Source: Rhodoblastus sp963804045 (GTDB lineage Bacteria > Pseudomonadota > Alphaproteobacteria > Rhizobiales > Beijerinckiaceae). From it: 64,000 bases of DNA. Made by a program: the position numbers and the translations under genes. Under the pieces are notes generated by a model. The model did no database searches. It saw only the letters and a list, made by a program, of their open reading frames with translations, and was not told the DNA's origin. Positions within the stretch are counted from its first letter, which is position 1; each line of letters opens with the position of its first letter. The stretch lies in contig CAWDOR010000038.1 in assembly GCA_963804045.1 (NCBI GenBank), positions 61,862-125,861 of the forward strand. The letters are read 5' to 3'. Below are positions 50,577 through 58,647 of the stretch, one piece after another.

Positions 50577-53500
50577 TCAACCGGGGGTCTTTTGGCGGCT
50601 CGACGCAGCGGGGGGCTCCGGTTTCATGGCCGAGGACACTGAGCCAGGTCGCTTGGCGGCGCCGGCGGGAAAGGTCGTCCGGCTCCAATGCTTCTTGGTA
50701 TGCTTATATGACGTGACGCAGTGTATGCCGATGCGCGGTAACAACGCCTGGCGTTCGAGCACCAGGGTCGTCGCCAGTCGCAGCGTCAAATTGTCCGCCA
50801 GCCATGACGCGACGCTGCGTGTCAGCAGGCCGGGGCCGGTCGACAGCCAGACCATGTCGGAGTCGCCGCGATTGACGGCGGCCACCGCATTGGCTAGCGC
50901 CCGACCTATCGCCGGATGTCGGGGCGCTACGCCGATGAAATTATTGCCCAGTGTGCCTAAATCTTCACGATAGACGATGAGATCGTGCCCCCCAGCGCCC
51001 AGCGGGGCGATCGTCGCCAGGCAGCGGTCGTCGGCGTCGGCGTACCAGCCGCCGTGGCGGTAAAGCACAGCCAGACGGAAAATATCGGCTTTCATCGCCG
51101 GTTCGCGGGCGCGGTCGAAGGCGGCCAGCGCGCCGGCCGGCGCCGCCTCGCGCAGAAAAGCCCGAGCCTCCTCGGCGGAATAACAGTGATAGGCGAGGTC
51201 GGGATTGAGTTCTCGCCAGGTTTCGCACAGCGCCGCGACGTCGGGCGGAATGTCCCGGTCCCAGAACTGGCTTACGCGCGGGGGGATTGTCGGCGTCGTG
51301 CCGGTCTCGCCGGGCTTGAGCCATCCGTCCTGGCGCAGCGCGAGGAAAAAGCAGATCGCCGCCGGGGTATGATCGGGGTTTTCGCGCACCAGCCGGGTCA
51401 GCGCGTCCACGCGGCTTTCGCCGGACATGGCCGCCTTGAGCTGTTCGAGCAGGTCGGAATCCAGCCGGAATTCGTCGAGCAATTGCCCGACATGGGTTTG
51501 CGACGCGGAAGGGACTCCCTTTCGCCGCCAGCTCTGGCCCGGATTGTTGCGGACCGAAATTTCGAGATGCCGCCACGCGCTGTTGACATCGAGCCGCAGC
51601 AGCGCGACGCGCGCCGCGCAATCATTGGCGAAAGGGTCGGTCGGATTGAGGTCCAGCGCTTCGACTTGGCGGGCATAGGCCTCGTCGAGTTTCCATTCCG
51701 CTTCGGCGATCAGGCCGCGCAGCCCGCTGACCCTTCGCAATTCGAGGGCGCTGCATTCGGGCGGATGATCGGTCGCGCGCCGGGCCGCCGCGAAATCGCC
51801 GGAGTCGATCAGCAGCGTGACGCGCTGCCGCCAAAGGTCGAAATGCGCGGGATAAAGCGCCGTCGCCGCCTCCAGCGCGGCGGCGGCCTCGCGATAATCG
51901 CCGCGATCGCGCAGCAGGCCGCATTTGACGCCCTCGATTTCCGCGGAAGCGCCGAGCCTTGCTTGACAATCGGCGAGGATCGCGCGCGCTGCGTCCGCTT
52001 CGCCCATCCGATCCTGATTTTGCGCAAGCTGGAGCTGGGTCCAGAGATTGGCCGGGTCGATTTGCGCCGCCTGCCGCCGCAGGTCTATGGCGCCCTGGAG
52101 ATCGTCGAGCTGCGCCAGAACGCTGGCCAGGGCCTCCAGGGCGCTGGCGCTGCGCGGGCGCTCGGCGATCAGCGCGCGCAGCCGTTCGATCGCCTGGTCG
52201 GGCCGTCCCCGTCGGAATTCGGCCATGGCCCCCTGGATGCGGATATGCTCGTCGTCGGGATCGATTTTCTCGGCCTCGGCGAGCGCGGCGCGCGCCGCGT
52301 CATTCTCACCCAGCGCCCAAAAATTCGAGACGAGCTGAAAATGAAACAGCATGAAGCGCGGATTGCGCGCCACCCCGGCGCGAAGGATCTGTTCAGCCTC
52401 GGCGAAAAGCCCACTTTCGAACAATTCGCGCGACAATTCCAGATCGGCCCAATCGGAGGGCGGGCCGGCGGTCGCGGCCTGCTGGAACAGGGCCAGCGCC
52501 TGTTCGCGCTGACCGCGCCGGCGCGCGATCTGGCCCTTGCCGATCAAGGCGCCGCTTTTCCATTCGGGGTCGGTCAGCATCGCATCGTAAAGCGTTTCGG
52601 CGCGATCGAGCCGCCCACGCCAGAAACATGTGTTCGCCAGCAGGTTCGCGGCGCGCGAGGGCGCGGGTTCGAGCGCGACCGCCTTCTCCAGCAGGGCGAT
52701 AATCTCTTCCGTCGGCGCCCGGTCGCGAACGCCCTCGACATAGGCCAGCAAGGCGGAGGCGGAAAGCGGATCGCGCACCACCGCGGCTTCGAGCTCGCGG
52801 TCCGCCTCTTCCAGCCGCCCCAACTCACGCAATTCGGCGGCGACGTCCTGAATCATTCCGACATTTTCAGAATCGAGCGCCACCGCGGCGCGAAAACGGC
52901 CGAGCGCCTCCTCATGATCGCCGCGCCGGCGCGCGACCTGGCCGAGTCCGTGGCAGGCGAAGGCGAAATCGGGCTTTTTTTCGAGCGCGGCGCGGAAATG
53001 CCGCTCGGCTTCATCCAGTTGGCCGAGCGCGAGCAACTCGATCGCTACATCCTGCGAGGTCCAGGCATTGCCAGGATCGATTTCCTGCACGGCGCGGAAA
53101 TGCTTAAGCGCCGTTTTGTGGTCGCCCAGGCTGCGCGCCAGCAGAGCCAGGCCATGGCGTCCGGAACGAAATGTTGGCGCACGGACGACGATCTCGCCAA
53201 AGGCCGCCAGCGTTTCGTCGATCCGGCCCAAAGCCTTGAGCTCCTGCGCAACGTCGAGCCGCGCCCCGAGATGATCGGGCTCCAATTCCACGAAGGCGCG
53301 AAACTGATCCAATGCGCCCTCATGGTCGCCGGATCGCCGCAAAATATGGCCGAGATCGAGCCGTCCGAGCGGGAAGCGGGGATCGAGAGCCACCACCTCG
53401 CGGAAGGCCGTGGTCGCTTCGCCGATGCGCCCCAATGATCGCAGTTCGGCCGCAACATCGAAGCGCGTCCAGACATTGTCGGGATTTTTCGACGCGACAA

Positions 53501-53795
53501 AGCGGAAATGCTCCAGGGCTTCCTCGTGGAGACCAAGTTTCCGCGCCGCCAGCGCGAGGCCGTGTCGACCGAAAACGGCGTTGGGATCCTTGGCGTGAAT
53601 GCCACGATAAAGCGCCATGGCCTCCGCGGTGCGGTCGAGCGCCAGCAGTTCGGCCCCCACTTCATGCCGAGCCCAGAGATCCTCCGTATTCGCCGCAGCG
53701 GCAAGGAAATGATCGAGCGCGGCGGCGCGGTCGCCACGCGCCCGCGCCGCCAAACCCTTCTGTCGCGCGTCTTCGATCGCAGTTCTTTCCGGCAT
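50577..53795 (-). CDS. TPR-repeat protein with C-terminal OCH1-like glycosyltransferase domain
   Basis: About 1072 residues. Some 18 TPR-like helix pairs fill residues 1-750 (for example ALDHFLAAAANTEDLWARHE, EALEHFRFVASKNPDN). A glycosyltransferase domain of the DXD sugar-binding (Gly_transf_sug, OCH1-like) type lies near the C-terminus: PRVSQFWDRDIPPDVAALCE, MKADIFRLAVLYRHGGWYAD and the DxD site in DADDRC. The last 60 residues are unassigned. The TPR array may bind a protein partner or substrate. The ATG at 53795 fits the start of the first TPR; an upstream TTG at 53975 is possible. It is divergent from rfbC. Confidence 0.8.
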   Translation of the reverse strand: MPERTAIEDARQKGLAARARGDRAAALDHFLAAAANTEDLWARHEVGAELLALDRTAEAMALYRGIHAKDPNAVFGRHGLALAARKLGLHEEALEHFRFVASKNPDNVWTRFDVAAELRSLGRIGEATTAFREVVALDPRFPLGRLDLGHILRRSGDHEGALDQFRAFVELEPDHLGARLDVAQELKALGRIDETLAAFGEIVVRAPTFRSGRHGLALLARSLGDHKTALKHFRAVQEIDPGNAWTSQDVAIELLALGQLDEAERHFRAALEKKPDFAFACHGLGQVARRRGDHEEALGRFRAAVALDSENVGMIQDVAAELRELGRLEEADRELEAAVVRDPLSASALLAYVEGVRDRAPTEEIIALLEKAVALEPAPSRAANLLANTCFWRGRLDRAETLYDAMLTDPEWKSGALIGKGQIARRRGQREQALALFQQAATAGPPSDWADLELSRELFESGLFAEAEQILRAGVARNPRFMLFHFQLVSNFWALGENDAARAALAEAEKIDPDDEHIRIQGAMAEFRRGRPDQAIERLRALIAERPRSASALEALASVLAQLDDLQGAIDLRRQAAQIDPANLWTQLQLAQNQDRMGEADAARAILADCQARLGASAEIEGVKCGLLRDRGDYREAAAALEAATALYPAHFDLWRQRVTLLIDSGDFAAARRATDHPPECSALELRRVSGLRGLIAEAEWKLDEAYARQVEALDLNPTDPFANDCAARVALLRLDVNSAWRHLEISVRNNPGQSWRRKGVPSASQTHVGQLLDEFRLDSDLLEQLKAAMSGESRVDALTRLVRENPDHTPAAICFFLALRQDGWLKPGETGTTPTIPPRVSQFWDRDIPPDVAALCETWRELNPDLAYHCYSAEEARAFLREAAPAGALAAFDRAREPAMKADIFRLAVLYRHGGWYADADDRCLATIAPLGAGGHDLIVYREDLGTLGNNFIGVAPRHPAIGRALANAVAAVNRGDSDMVWLSTGPGLLTRSVASWLADNLTLRLATTLVLERQALLPRIGIHCVTSYKHTKKHWSRTTFPAGAAKRPGSVSSAMKPEPPAASSRQKTPG

Positions 53796-53986
53796 CGGCT
53801 GGCTGGCGTCCTTTCGGTCACGCGCCTTGTTGAATCCGCCAAGACCTATAGCGGCGAAAAAATCGAAAGGCCAGCCGCGACGGGATCGCGCCCAATCTGC
53901 GCATCCCCGGGGATGCTTGACAATAATGGATCGAATTTCTATCGAATTCGTAGTTGATACTTCGTGGCTGTCCAAGAAAGTGAAAT

Positions 53987-54541
53987 ATGGATCACCGGAC
54001 TTTCGACATTGCCGGGCCGGTGTTGCTGACGCCCCAGCGTTTTGGCGACGCGCGGGGTTTTTTTTGCGAAACCTATAATGAAAAAACCTTCGCGCCGCTG
54101 ATCGGAGCGCAGCATTTCGTCCAGGACAACCATTCGCTGTCGGTCCCGGCTGGGACCTTGCGCGGCTTGCATTTCCAGATCCCCCCGAAGGCGCAGGGCA
54201 AGCTGGTGCGGGTCGCGCGCGGCGCCATTTTCGATGTCGCCGTCGATATTCGCCTGTCGTCGCCGACTTACGGACAGCATGTCGCGGTGACGCTCAGCGC
54301 CGAGAACGGGAGCCAGTTCTGGATTCCGGCCGGCTTCGCCCATGGCTTCTGCACGCTGGAGCCCAATAGCGAAGTGCTCTACAAGGTCACCGAGTTTTAC
54401 GCGCCGGAATGCGATCGCGGTCTGGCCTATGACGACCCGGCGCTGGGCATAGACTGGCCGAAGTTTCCGGAAGCCTATCTGCTCTCGGCCAAGGACCGGA
54501 CCCATCCCAAATTGAGCGAACTCCCGCCCTGTTTCGATTGA
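53987..54541 (+). CDS. rfbC: dTDP-4-dehydrorhamnose 3,5-epimerase
   Basis: RfbC/RmlC, 184 residues, third step of dTDP-L-rhamnose synthesis. The cupin signatures FGDARGFFCETYNE, QDNHSLSVPAGTLRGLHFQ (catalytic His) and IPAGFAHGFCTLEP are intact. It starts the plus-strand rfbC-rfbA-rfbB set, with 42 bp before rfbA. GAAAGTGA precedes the ATG. Confidence 0.96.
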   Translation: MDHRTFDIAGPVLLTPQRFGDARGFFCETYNEKTFAPLIGAQHFVQDNHSLSVPAGTLRGLHFQIPPKAQGKLVRVARGAIFDVAVDIRLSSPTYGQHVAVTLSAENGSQFWIPAGFAHGFCTLEPNSEVLYKVTEFYAPECDRGLAYDDPALGIDWPKFPEAYLLSAKDRTHPKLSELPPCFD

Positions 54542-54583
54542 ACGCGCCGCGTTCCGCCCTCAAAAAAAAGGCTGAAGCCGTCC

Positions 54584-55456
54584 ATGAAAGGCATTGTTCT
54601 CGCCGGAGGCTCCGGCACCAGGCTGCATCCGGCGACGCTGGCGATCAACAAGCAATTGCTGCCGATCTACGACAAGCCGATGATCTATTATCCGATCTCG
54701 ACGTTGATGCTCGCCGGTGTGCGCGAGATTTTGGTCATTTCCGCTCCCGAATATCTGGAAAATTACCAAAGGCTGTTCGGTTCGGGCGAGGAATTCGGCC
54801 TTGAAATATCCTATGCCGTCCAGCCGAAGCCGGAGGGGCTGGCCCAGGCCTTTGTCATTGGCCGCGACTTCGTCGGCGCCGATCCGGTCTGTCTGGTGCT
54901 TGGCGACAATATTTTCTTCGGCGCCGGCCTGCGCGCCGCGCTCGCGCGCGCCAGGGCGCAGCAGGGCGGCGCCACCGTATTCGGCTATCATGTCGAGGAC
55001 CCCGAGCGTTATGGCGTGGTGACGCTGGACCGCGACGGGCGACCGCAGAAAATCGTCGAAAAGCCGCAAAACCCGGATTCGCCCTGGGCGGTCACCGGTC
55101 TCTATTTCTACGATAACAAGGTTCTGGACATAGCGGCGGGCCTGAAGCCCTCGGCGCGCGGCGAGCTGGAGATCACCGACCTCAACCGCATCTATCTGGA
55201 GGCGGGCGAATTGCAGGTCGAACTCTTGTCGCGCGGTTTCGCCTGGTTCGACACCGGCACCCATGACAGCCTGCTCGAAGCCTCGCAATTCGTTCAGGTC
55301 ATCCAGAAGCGCCAGGGCATTCAGATCGCCTGTCTGGAGGAGATCGCCTATATCAACGGCTTCATCGGCCATGCCCAACTGGTGGCGCGCGGCGAGAAAT
55401 TCGGCAAGACCGCCTATGGCCGCTATCTCCTGCGCATAGCCGAGGGGAAAATCTGA
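54584..55456 (+). CDS. rfbA: Glucose-1-phosphate thymidylyltransferase
   Basis: RfbA/RmlA, 290 residues, makes dTDP-glucose from glucose-1-phosphate and dTTP. The nucleotide-binding start GIVLAGGSGTRLHPATLAIN, KPMIYYPISTLMLAGVREIL and the metal aspartate in LVLGDNIFFG are present, as is EKPQNPDSPWAVTGLYFYDN. ATG at 54584; rfbB begins 2 bp after the stop. Confidence 0.97.
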   Translation: MKGIVLAGGSGTRLHPATLAINKQLLPIYDKPMIYYPISTLMLAGVREILVISAPEYLENYQRLFGSGEEFGLEISYAVQPKPEGLAQAFVIGRDFVGADPVCLVLGDNIFFGAGLRAALARARAQQGGATVFGYHVEDPERYGVVTLDRDGRPQKIVEKPQNPDSPWAVTGLYFYDNKVLDIAAGLKPSARGELEITDLNRIYLEAGELQVELLSRGFAWFDTGTHDSLLEASQFVQVIQKRQGIQIACLEEIAYINGFIGHAQLVARGEKFGKTAYGRYLLRIAEGKI

Positions 55457-55458
55457 CC

Positions 55459-56505
55459 ATGCGGATTCTGGTCACCGGCGGCGCCGGCTTCATCGGTTCG
55501 GCGGTCTGCCGCCATCTGGTCAAAGAGGCCGGCGCGACGGCGCTCAATGTCGACAAGCTCACCTATGCCGGCAACCTCGCCTCGCTGCGCGAGATCGAGC
55601 ACGATCCAGCCTATGGTTTCCTCCAGGCCGATATTTGCGACCGCGCCGCCATGGACGCCGCCTTCGCGCAATTCCAGCCGGACGGCGTCATGCATCTGGC
55701 CGCCGAGAGCCATGTCGACCGCTCGATCACCGGCGCCGCCGATTTCATTTCCACTAATCTCGTGGGCTCCTTCACCATGCTCGAAGCGGCCCGCGCCTAT
55801 TGGCAGGCGCTCGATCCCGCGCGGCGGGAAAAATTTCGCTATCTCCATGTCTCCACCGACGAGGTCTATGGCTCGCTCGGGCCGGAGGGACTGTTCGCGG
55901 AGACGACGCCTTACGACCCTTCCTCGCCCTATTCGGCCTCCAAGGCGGGCTCCGACCATCTGGCGGTGGCCTGGGGGCGGACCTATGGCCTGCCCGTGAT
56001 CATCTCCAATTGCTCCAATAATTACGGGCCCTATCACTTCCCGGAAAAACTGATCCCGCTGGTGATCCTCAACGCCCTGCACGGCAAACCGCTGCCGGTC
56101 TATGGCGATGGCTCCAACATCCGCGACTGGCTCTATGTCGAGGACCACGCCCGCGCGCTGCTGACCATCCTGACCCAGGGCCGCGTTGGCGAAAAATACA
56201 ATGTCGGCGGGCGCAACGAGCGCCGCAACATCGACATCGTCCGGCGCGTCTGCCAGATTCTGGACCGCGAGCGTCCTCAGGCGGAGAGCCGCGAAAAGCT
56301 CATCACTTTCGTCGCCGACCGGCCTGGCCATGACCATCGCTACGCCATCGACGCCGGCAAGCTGGAACGCGAGCTGGGCTGGCGCGCCCGGGAGGATTTC
56401 GACAGCGGCATAGAAAAAACCGTCGCCTGGTATCTCGCCAATGAATGGTGGTGGCGCCCGCTGCGCGACAAAGTCTATGCCGGCGAACGCCTTGGCCTGC
56501 TTTGA
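55459..56505 (+). CDS. rfbB: dTDP-glucose 4,6-dehydratase
   Basis: RfbB/RmlB, 348 residues, extended short-chain dehydrogenase. The NAD loop is ILVTGGAGFIGSAVCRHL, the catalytic STDEVYGSLG and YSASKAGSDH (YxxxK) are intact, and NNYGPYHFPEKLIPL is diagnostic. It lies directly after rfbA. rfbD, which completes the pathway to dTDP-rhamnose, does not follow. Confidence 0.97.
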   Translation: MRILVTGGAGFIGSAVCRHLVKEAGATALNVDKLTYAGNLASLREIEHDPAYGFLQADICDRAAMDAAFAQFQPDGVMHLAAESHVDRSITGAADFISTNLVGSFTMLEAARAYWQALDPARREKFRYLHVSTDEVYGSLGPEGLFAETTPYDPSSPYSASKAGSDHLAVAWGRTYGLPVIISNCSNNYGPYHFPEKLIPLVILNALHGKPLPVYGDGSNIRDWLYVEDHARALLTILTQGRVGEKYNVGGRNERRNIDIVRRVCQILDRERPQAESREKLITFVADRPGHDHRYAIDAGKLERELGWRAREDFDSGIEKTVAWYLANEWWWRPLRDKVYAGERLGLL

Positions 56506-56602
56506 CGGCGGCCTCGCGGAAACGCGATTTTGCGCTCGCATCGCCGGGCGTTTTGGTTAACATGCGCCAGAGATTCTCCTCAATCGCGCAGCGAGGGAAA
56601 TA

Positions 56603-57391
56603 ATGAGCAGGCTTTCTTCCGTTTCCGCCGGTCTGGCTATGGTTCTCGCCTTGGGTTCGCCGGCTTTCGCCGCGCAATGCGGCAATAGCGCCGGCGGTTT
56701 CGAGGCCTGGAAGGCCGCTTACGCCCGCGAAATCGGCGGCCGGTTCAGCGCGCGGGCCGTCGCGGCGCTGGAATCGACCAGCTACGCCCAGGCGACCATC
56801 AACGCCGATCGCGGCCAGCACTCTTTCCATCTGTCGCTCGGCGCCTTTTGCGCCAAGCGCGGCTGCTCGATCATCGCTTCGCGCGGCAAGAAGCTGAAGC
56901 ATCAATATGCCGCGCTTTTCTCCTCGATCGAAAGCTCCTATGGCGTGCCGCCGGGACCGCTGCTGGCGATCTGGGGCATGGAGACCGGTTTCGGCGCCGT
57001 CGCCGGCCATCAGAACGTGCTCTCCGCGGTGGCGACGCTGGCGTATGACTGCCGCCGCACCGAATATTTCACCGATCAGCTCAATGCGGCGCTGACCCTG
57101 GTGGATCGCGGCGTGTTCGCCGCGGGCACCACGGGCTCCATGCATGGCGAGGTCGGCCAGACCCAGTTCATGCCGAAGACCGTGCTGCAATATGGAACGG
57201 GTGGCAGTCTCGACACGGCCTCGGGCGCGTTGAATTCGACGGCCAATTTCTTCCGCGCCCATGGCTGGTCGCGCGGCGCCGGCTATCAGCCGGGCCAGTC
57301 GAATTTTTCCGTGATCCAGGAATGGAACGCGGCTTCGGTCTATGAAGAGGCGATCGCCCAGGTCGGCAAGGAAATCGACGACGCGCCCTGA
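56603..57391 (+). CDS. Lytic murein transglycosylase, MltB/SLT-2 type
   Basis: A 262-residue secreted enzyme that cleaves peptidoglycan glycan strands to 1,6-anhydromuropeptides. The signal peptide SVSAGLAMVLALGSPAFA is followed by an SLT-2 domain with the catalytic glutamate in LLAIWGMETGFGAV and the conserved GEVGQTQFMPKTVLQY. The peptidoglycan-binding domain found in longer MltB-like proteins is absent. Signal peptide lacks a lipobox, so the protein is soluble periplasmic. GAGGGA precedes the ATG. It ends tail to tail with the DUF1489 gene. Confidence 0.9.
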   Translation: MSRLSSVSAGLAMVLALGSPAFAAQCGNSAGGFEAWKAAYAREIGGRFSARAVAALESTSYAQATINADRGQHSFHLSLGAFCAKRGCSIIASRGKKLKHQYAALFSSIESSYGVPPGPLLAIWGMETGFGAVAGHQNVLSAVATLAYDCRRTEYFTDQLNAALTLVDRGVFAAGTTGSMHGEVGQTQFMPKTVLQYGTGGSLDTASGALNSTANFFRAHGWSRGAGYQPGQSNFSVIQEWNAASVYEEAIAQVGKEIDDAP

Positions 57392-57808
57392 TTACAACAG
57401 GCCGAGATCGCTCAAGTCGCGGCGCAGCGCTTCCGGCAGCGCCGCGGCGGCGCCGTCGTCGAGGTCGGGCGGCGCCTCCTCCGTTTTGAGATAGCGCCAG
57501 CCCTGAAAGGCGCGGCAGGGACGGGGACGCACGGCGACAATCTCGTCGTCCAGTTGCAGGGCGCAGCGCTTGACGCCATCGGAATCGTTGAAATCCTCCA
57601 GCCCGATCAGTTTTTGGCGCGCGGAAATCTGGCCGCGGATCACCCAGTAGAGCGAGCCGCCTGCGAGCAGTTCCGCCGCGCGGCTGGGGCGCATGCGGGT
57701 GATGTGGGCGTGAACGCCGGTAGATTTTTGCGCGCGCAAAAGAGTCAGGCGGCGAAGTTCGGCGACCGACTCGACGCCGACACAGAGTTTGATCAGATGC
57801 AGGGCCAT
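57392..57808 (-). CDS. DUF1489 family protein
   Basis: A 138-residue cytosolic protein of the alphaproteobacterial DUF1489 family: HLIKLCVGVESVAELRRL, HITRMRPSRAAELLAGGS, LYWVIRGQISARQKLIG and CRAFQGWRYLKTEEAP are conserved. Function unknown. The ATG at 57808 (MALHLIKLC) fits homologues better than the upstream start of the open frame. It is convergent with the lytic transglycosylase and divergent from the DnaJ-domain gene. Confidence 0.88.
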   Translation of the reverse strand: MALHLIKLCVGVESVAELRRLTLLRAQKSTGVHAHITRMRPSRAAELLAGGSLYWVIRGQISARQKLIGLEDFNDSDGVKRCALQLDDEIVAVRPRPCRAFQGWRYLKTEEAPPDLDDGAAAALPEALRRDLSDLGLL

Positions 57809-57900
57809 CCGGCTATTTAACCCGCGCGCGGGGCGCGCGTCCATGCTCTGGCGCGACAGCGCGGAGCGGCCTATGTTGACCGCCGAAACAGGAGGCTGCG

Positions 57901-58587
57901 ATTTTCTTTCTCGGACTGCTGGCGCTGATCCTGCTGCTCTATGGCCTGCGCGAGCTTGGCCGCGCCTCGCCGGCGAAGGTCGCAGCGCTGACGCGCTACA
58001 CGCTCGCGGCTCTGGCTTTGGCTGCGGCGGGACTGGCGCTGCTGCGCGGCCATCCCGCCCTGGGCCTGGCTTTGGCCGGCGCGGCGTTGATGGCCGCCTC
58101 GGGAAAAACTTTTCACGCGCCTTTCAACCTCGGCGGCAAAAGGCGCGTGCGCGGCGCTTCGGTGGAGCTGGACTTCAATAATTTCGGCGTGCGCGACGGC
58201 GCCATTCTCGGCGGCCCCTTCGCCGGCTGGCGGCTTTCCGAAATGTCGCGGGTCGATTGCGAGGCGTTTTACGGCCAGTGCCAGGGCGGCGACCCCTCGA
58301 TTCTGCTGGCGCTAGAGGCTTATTTCGACCGCCGCTTTCCCGGATGGCGCACGACAGGACAGGGTGACCCGCACGCGGGGGATGGCGGGCTCGGGCCGGG
58401 CAATGGCGAAATGACCGAGAAGGAAGCTTATCAGACGCTCGGCATTCGACCGGGGTCGAGCGCGGAGGAGATCGCGCGCGCCTATCGGGCGCTCATGAAG
58501 GAACGTCATCCCGATTACGGGGGGACGACGGATGGCGCGGCCCGGTTGAATCAGGCCAAGGACAGACTCTTGCGGCGTCATGGCTGA
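57901..58587 (+). CDS. DnaJ-domain membrane protein (probable ATT start)
   Basis: About 228 residues. A hydrophobic N-terminus reads IFFLGLLALILLLYGLRELG from 57901, then a second hydrophobic segment (LALAAAGLALLRGHPALGLA), a central soluble part, and a C-terminal J domain (EKEAYQTLGIRPGSSAEEIA, then an intact HPD in KERHPDYGG). It likely recruits DnaK to the membrane, like TIM14-type proteins of alphaproteobacteria. The frame is closed by TGA at 57877 and has no ATG, GTG or TTG before 58018, which would cut off the first helix. AGGAGG at 57890-57895 lies 5 nt before ATT at 57901, so ATT is chosen. A consensus error is the alternative. Confidence 0.8.
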   Translation: MFFLGLLALILLLYGLRELGRASPAKVAALTRYTLAALALAAAGLALLRGHPALGLALAGAALMAASGKTFHAPFNLGGKRRVRGASVELDFNNFGVRDGAILGGPFAGWRLSEMSRVDCEAFYGQCQGGDPSILLALEAYFDRRFPGWRTTGQGDPHAGDGGLGPGNGEMTEKEAYQTLGIRPGSSAEEIARAYRALMKERHPDYGGTTDGAARLNQAKDRLLRRHG

Positions 58588-58647
58588 CGTCCTCCCGAAC
58601 TCGAAACGCGAAAACTCAACTCACTCCGACTTTCCAGCCCGATACCC

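Noticed and set aside
50985..53438. Open frame of 817 codons on the plus strand opposite the TPR-glycosyltransferase gene
   Set aside because: No domain or start signal; the minus strand has clear TPR units and a DxD glycosyltransferase domain.
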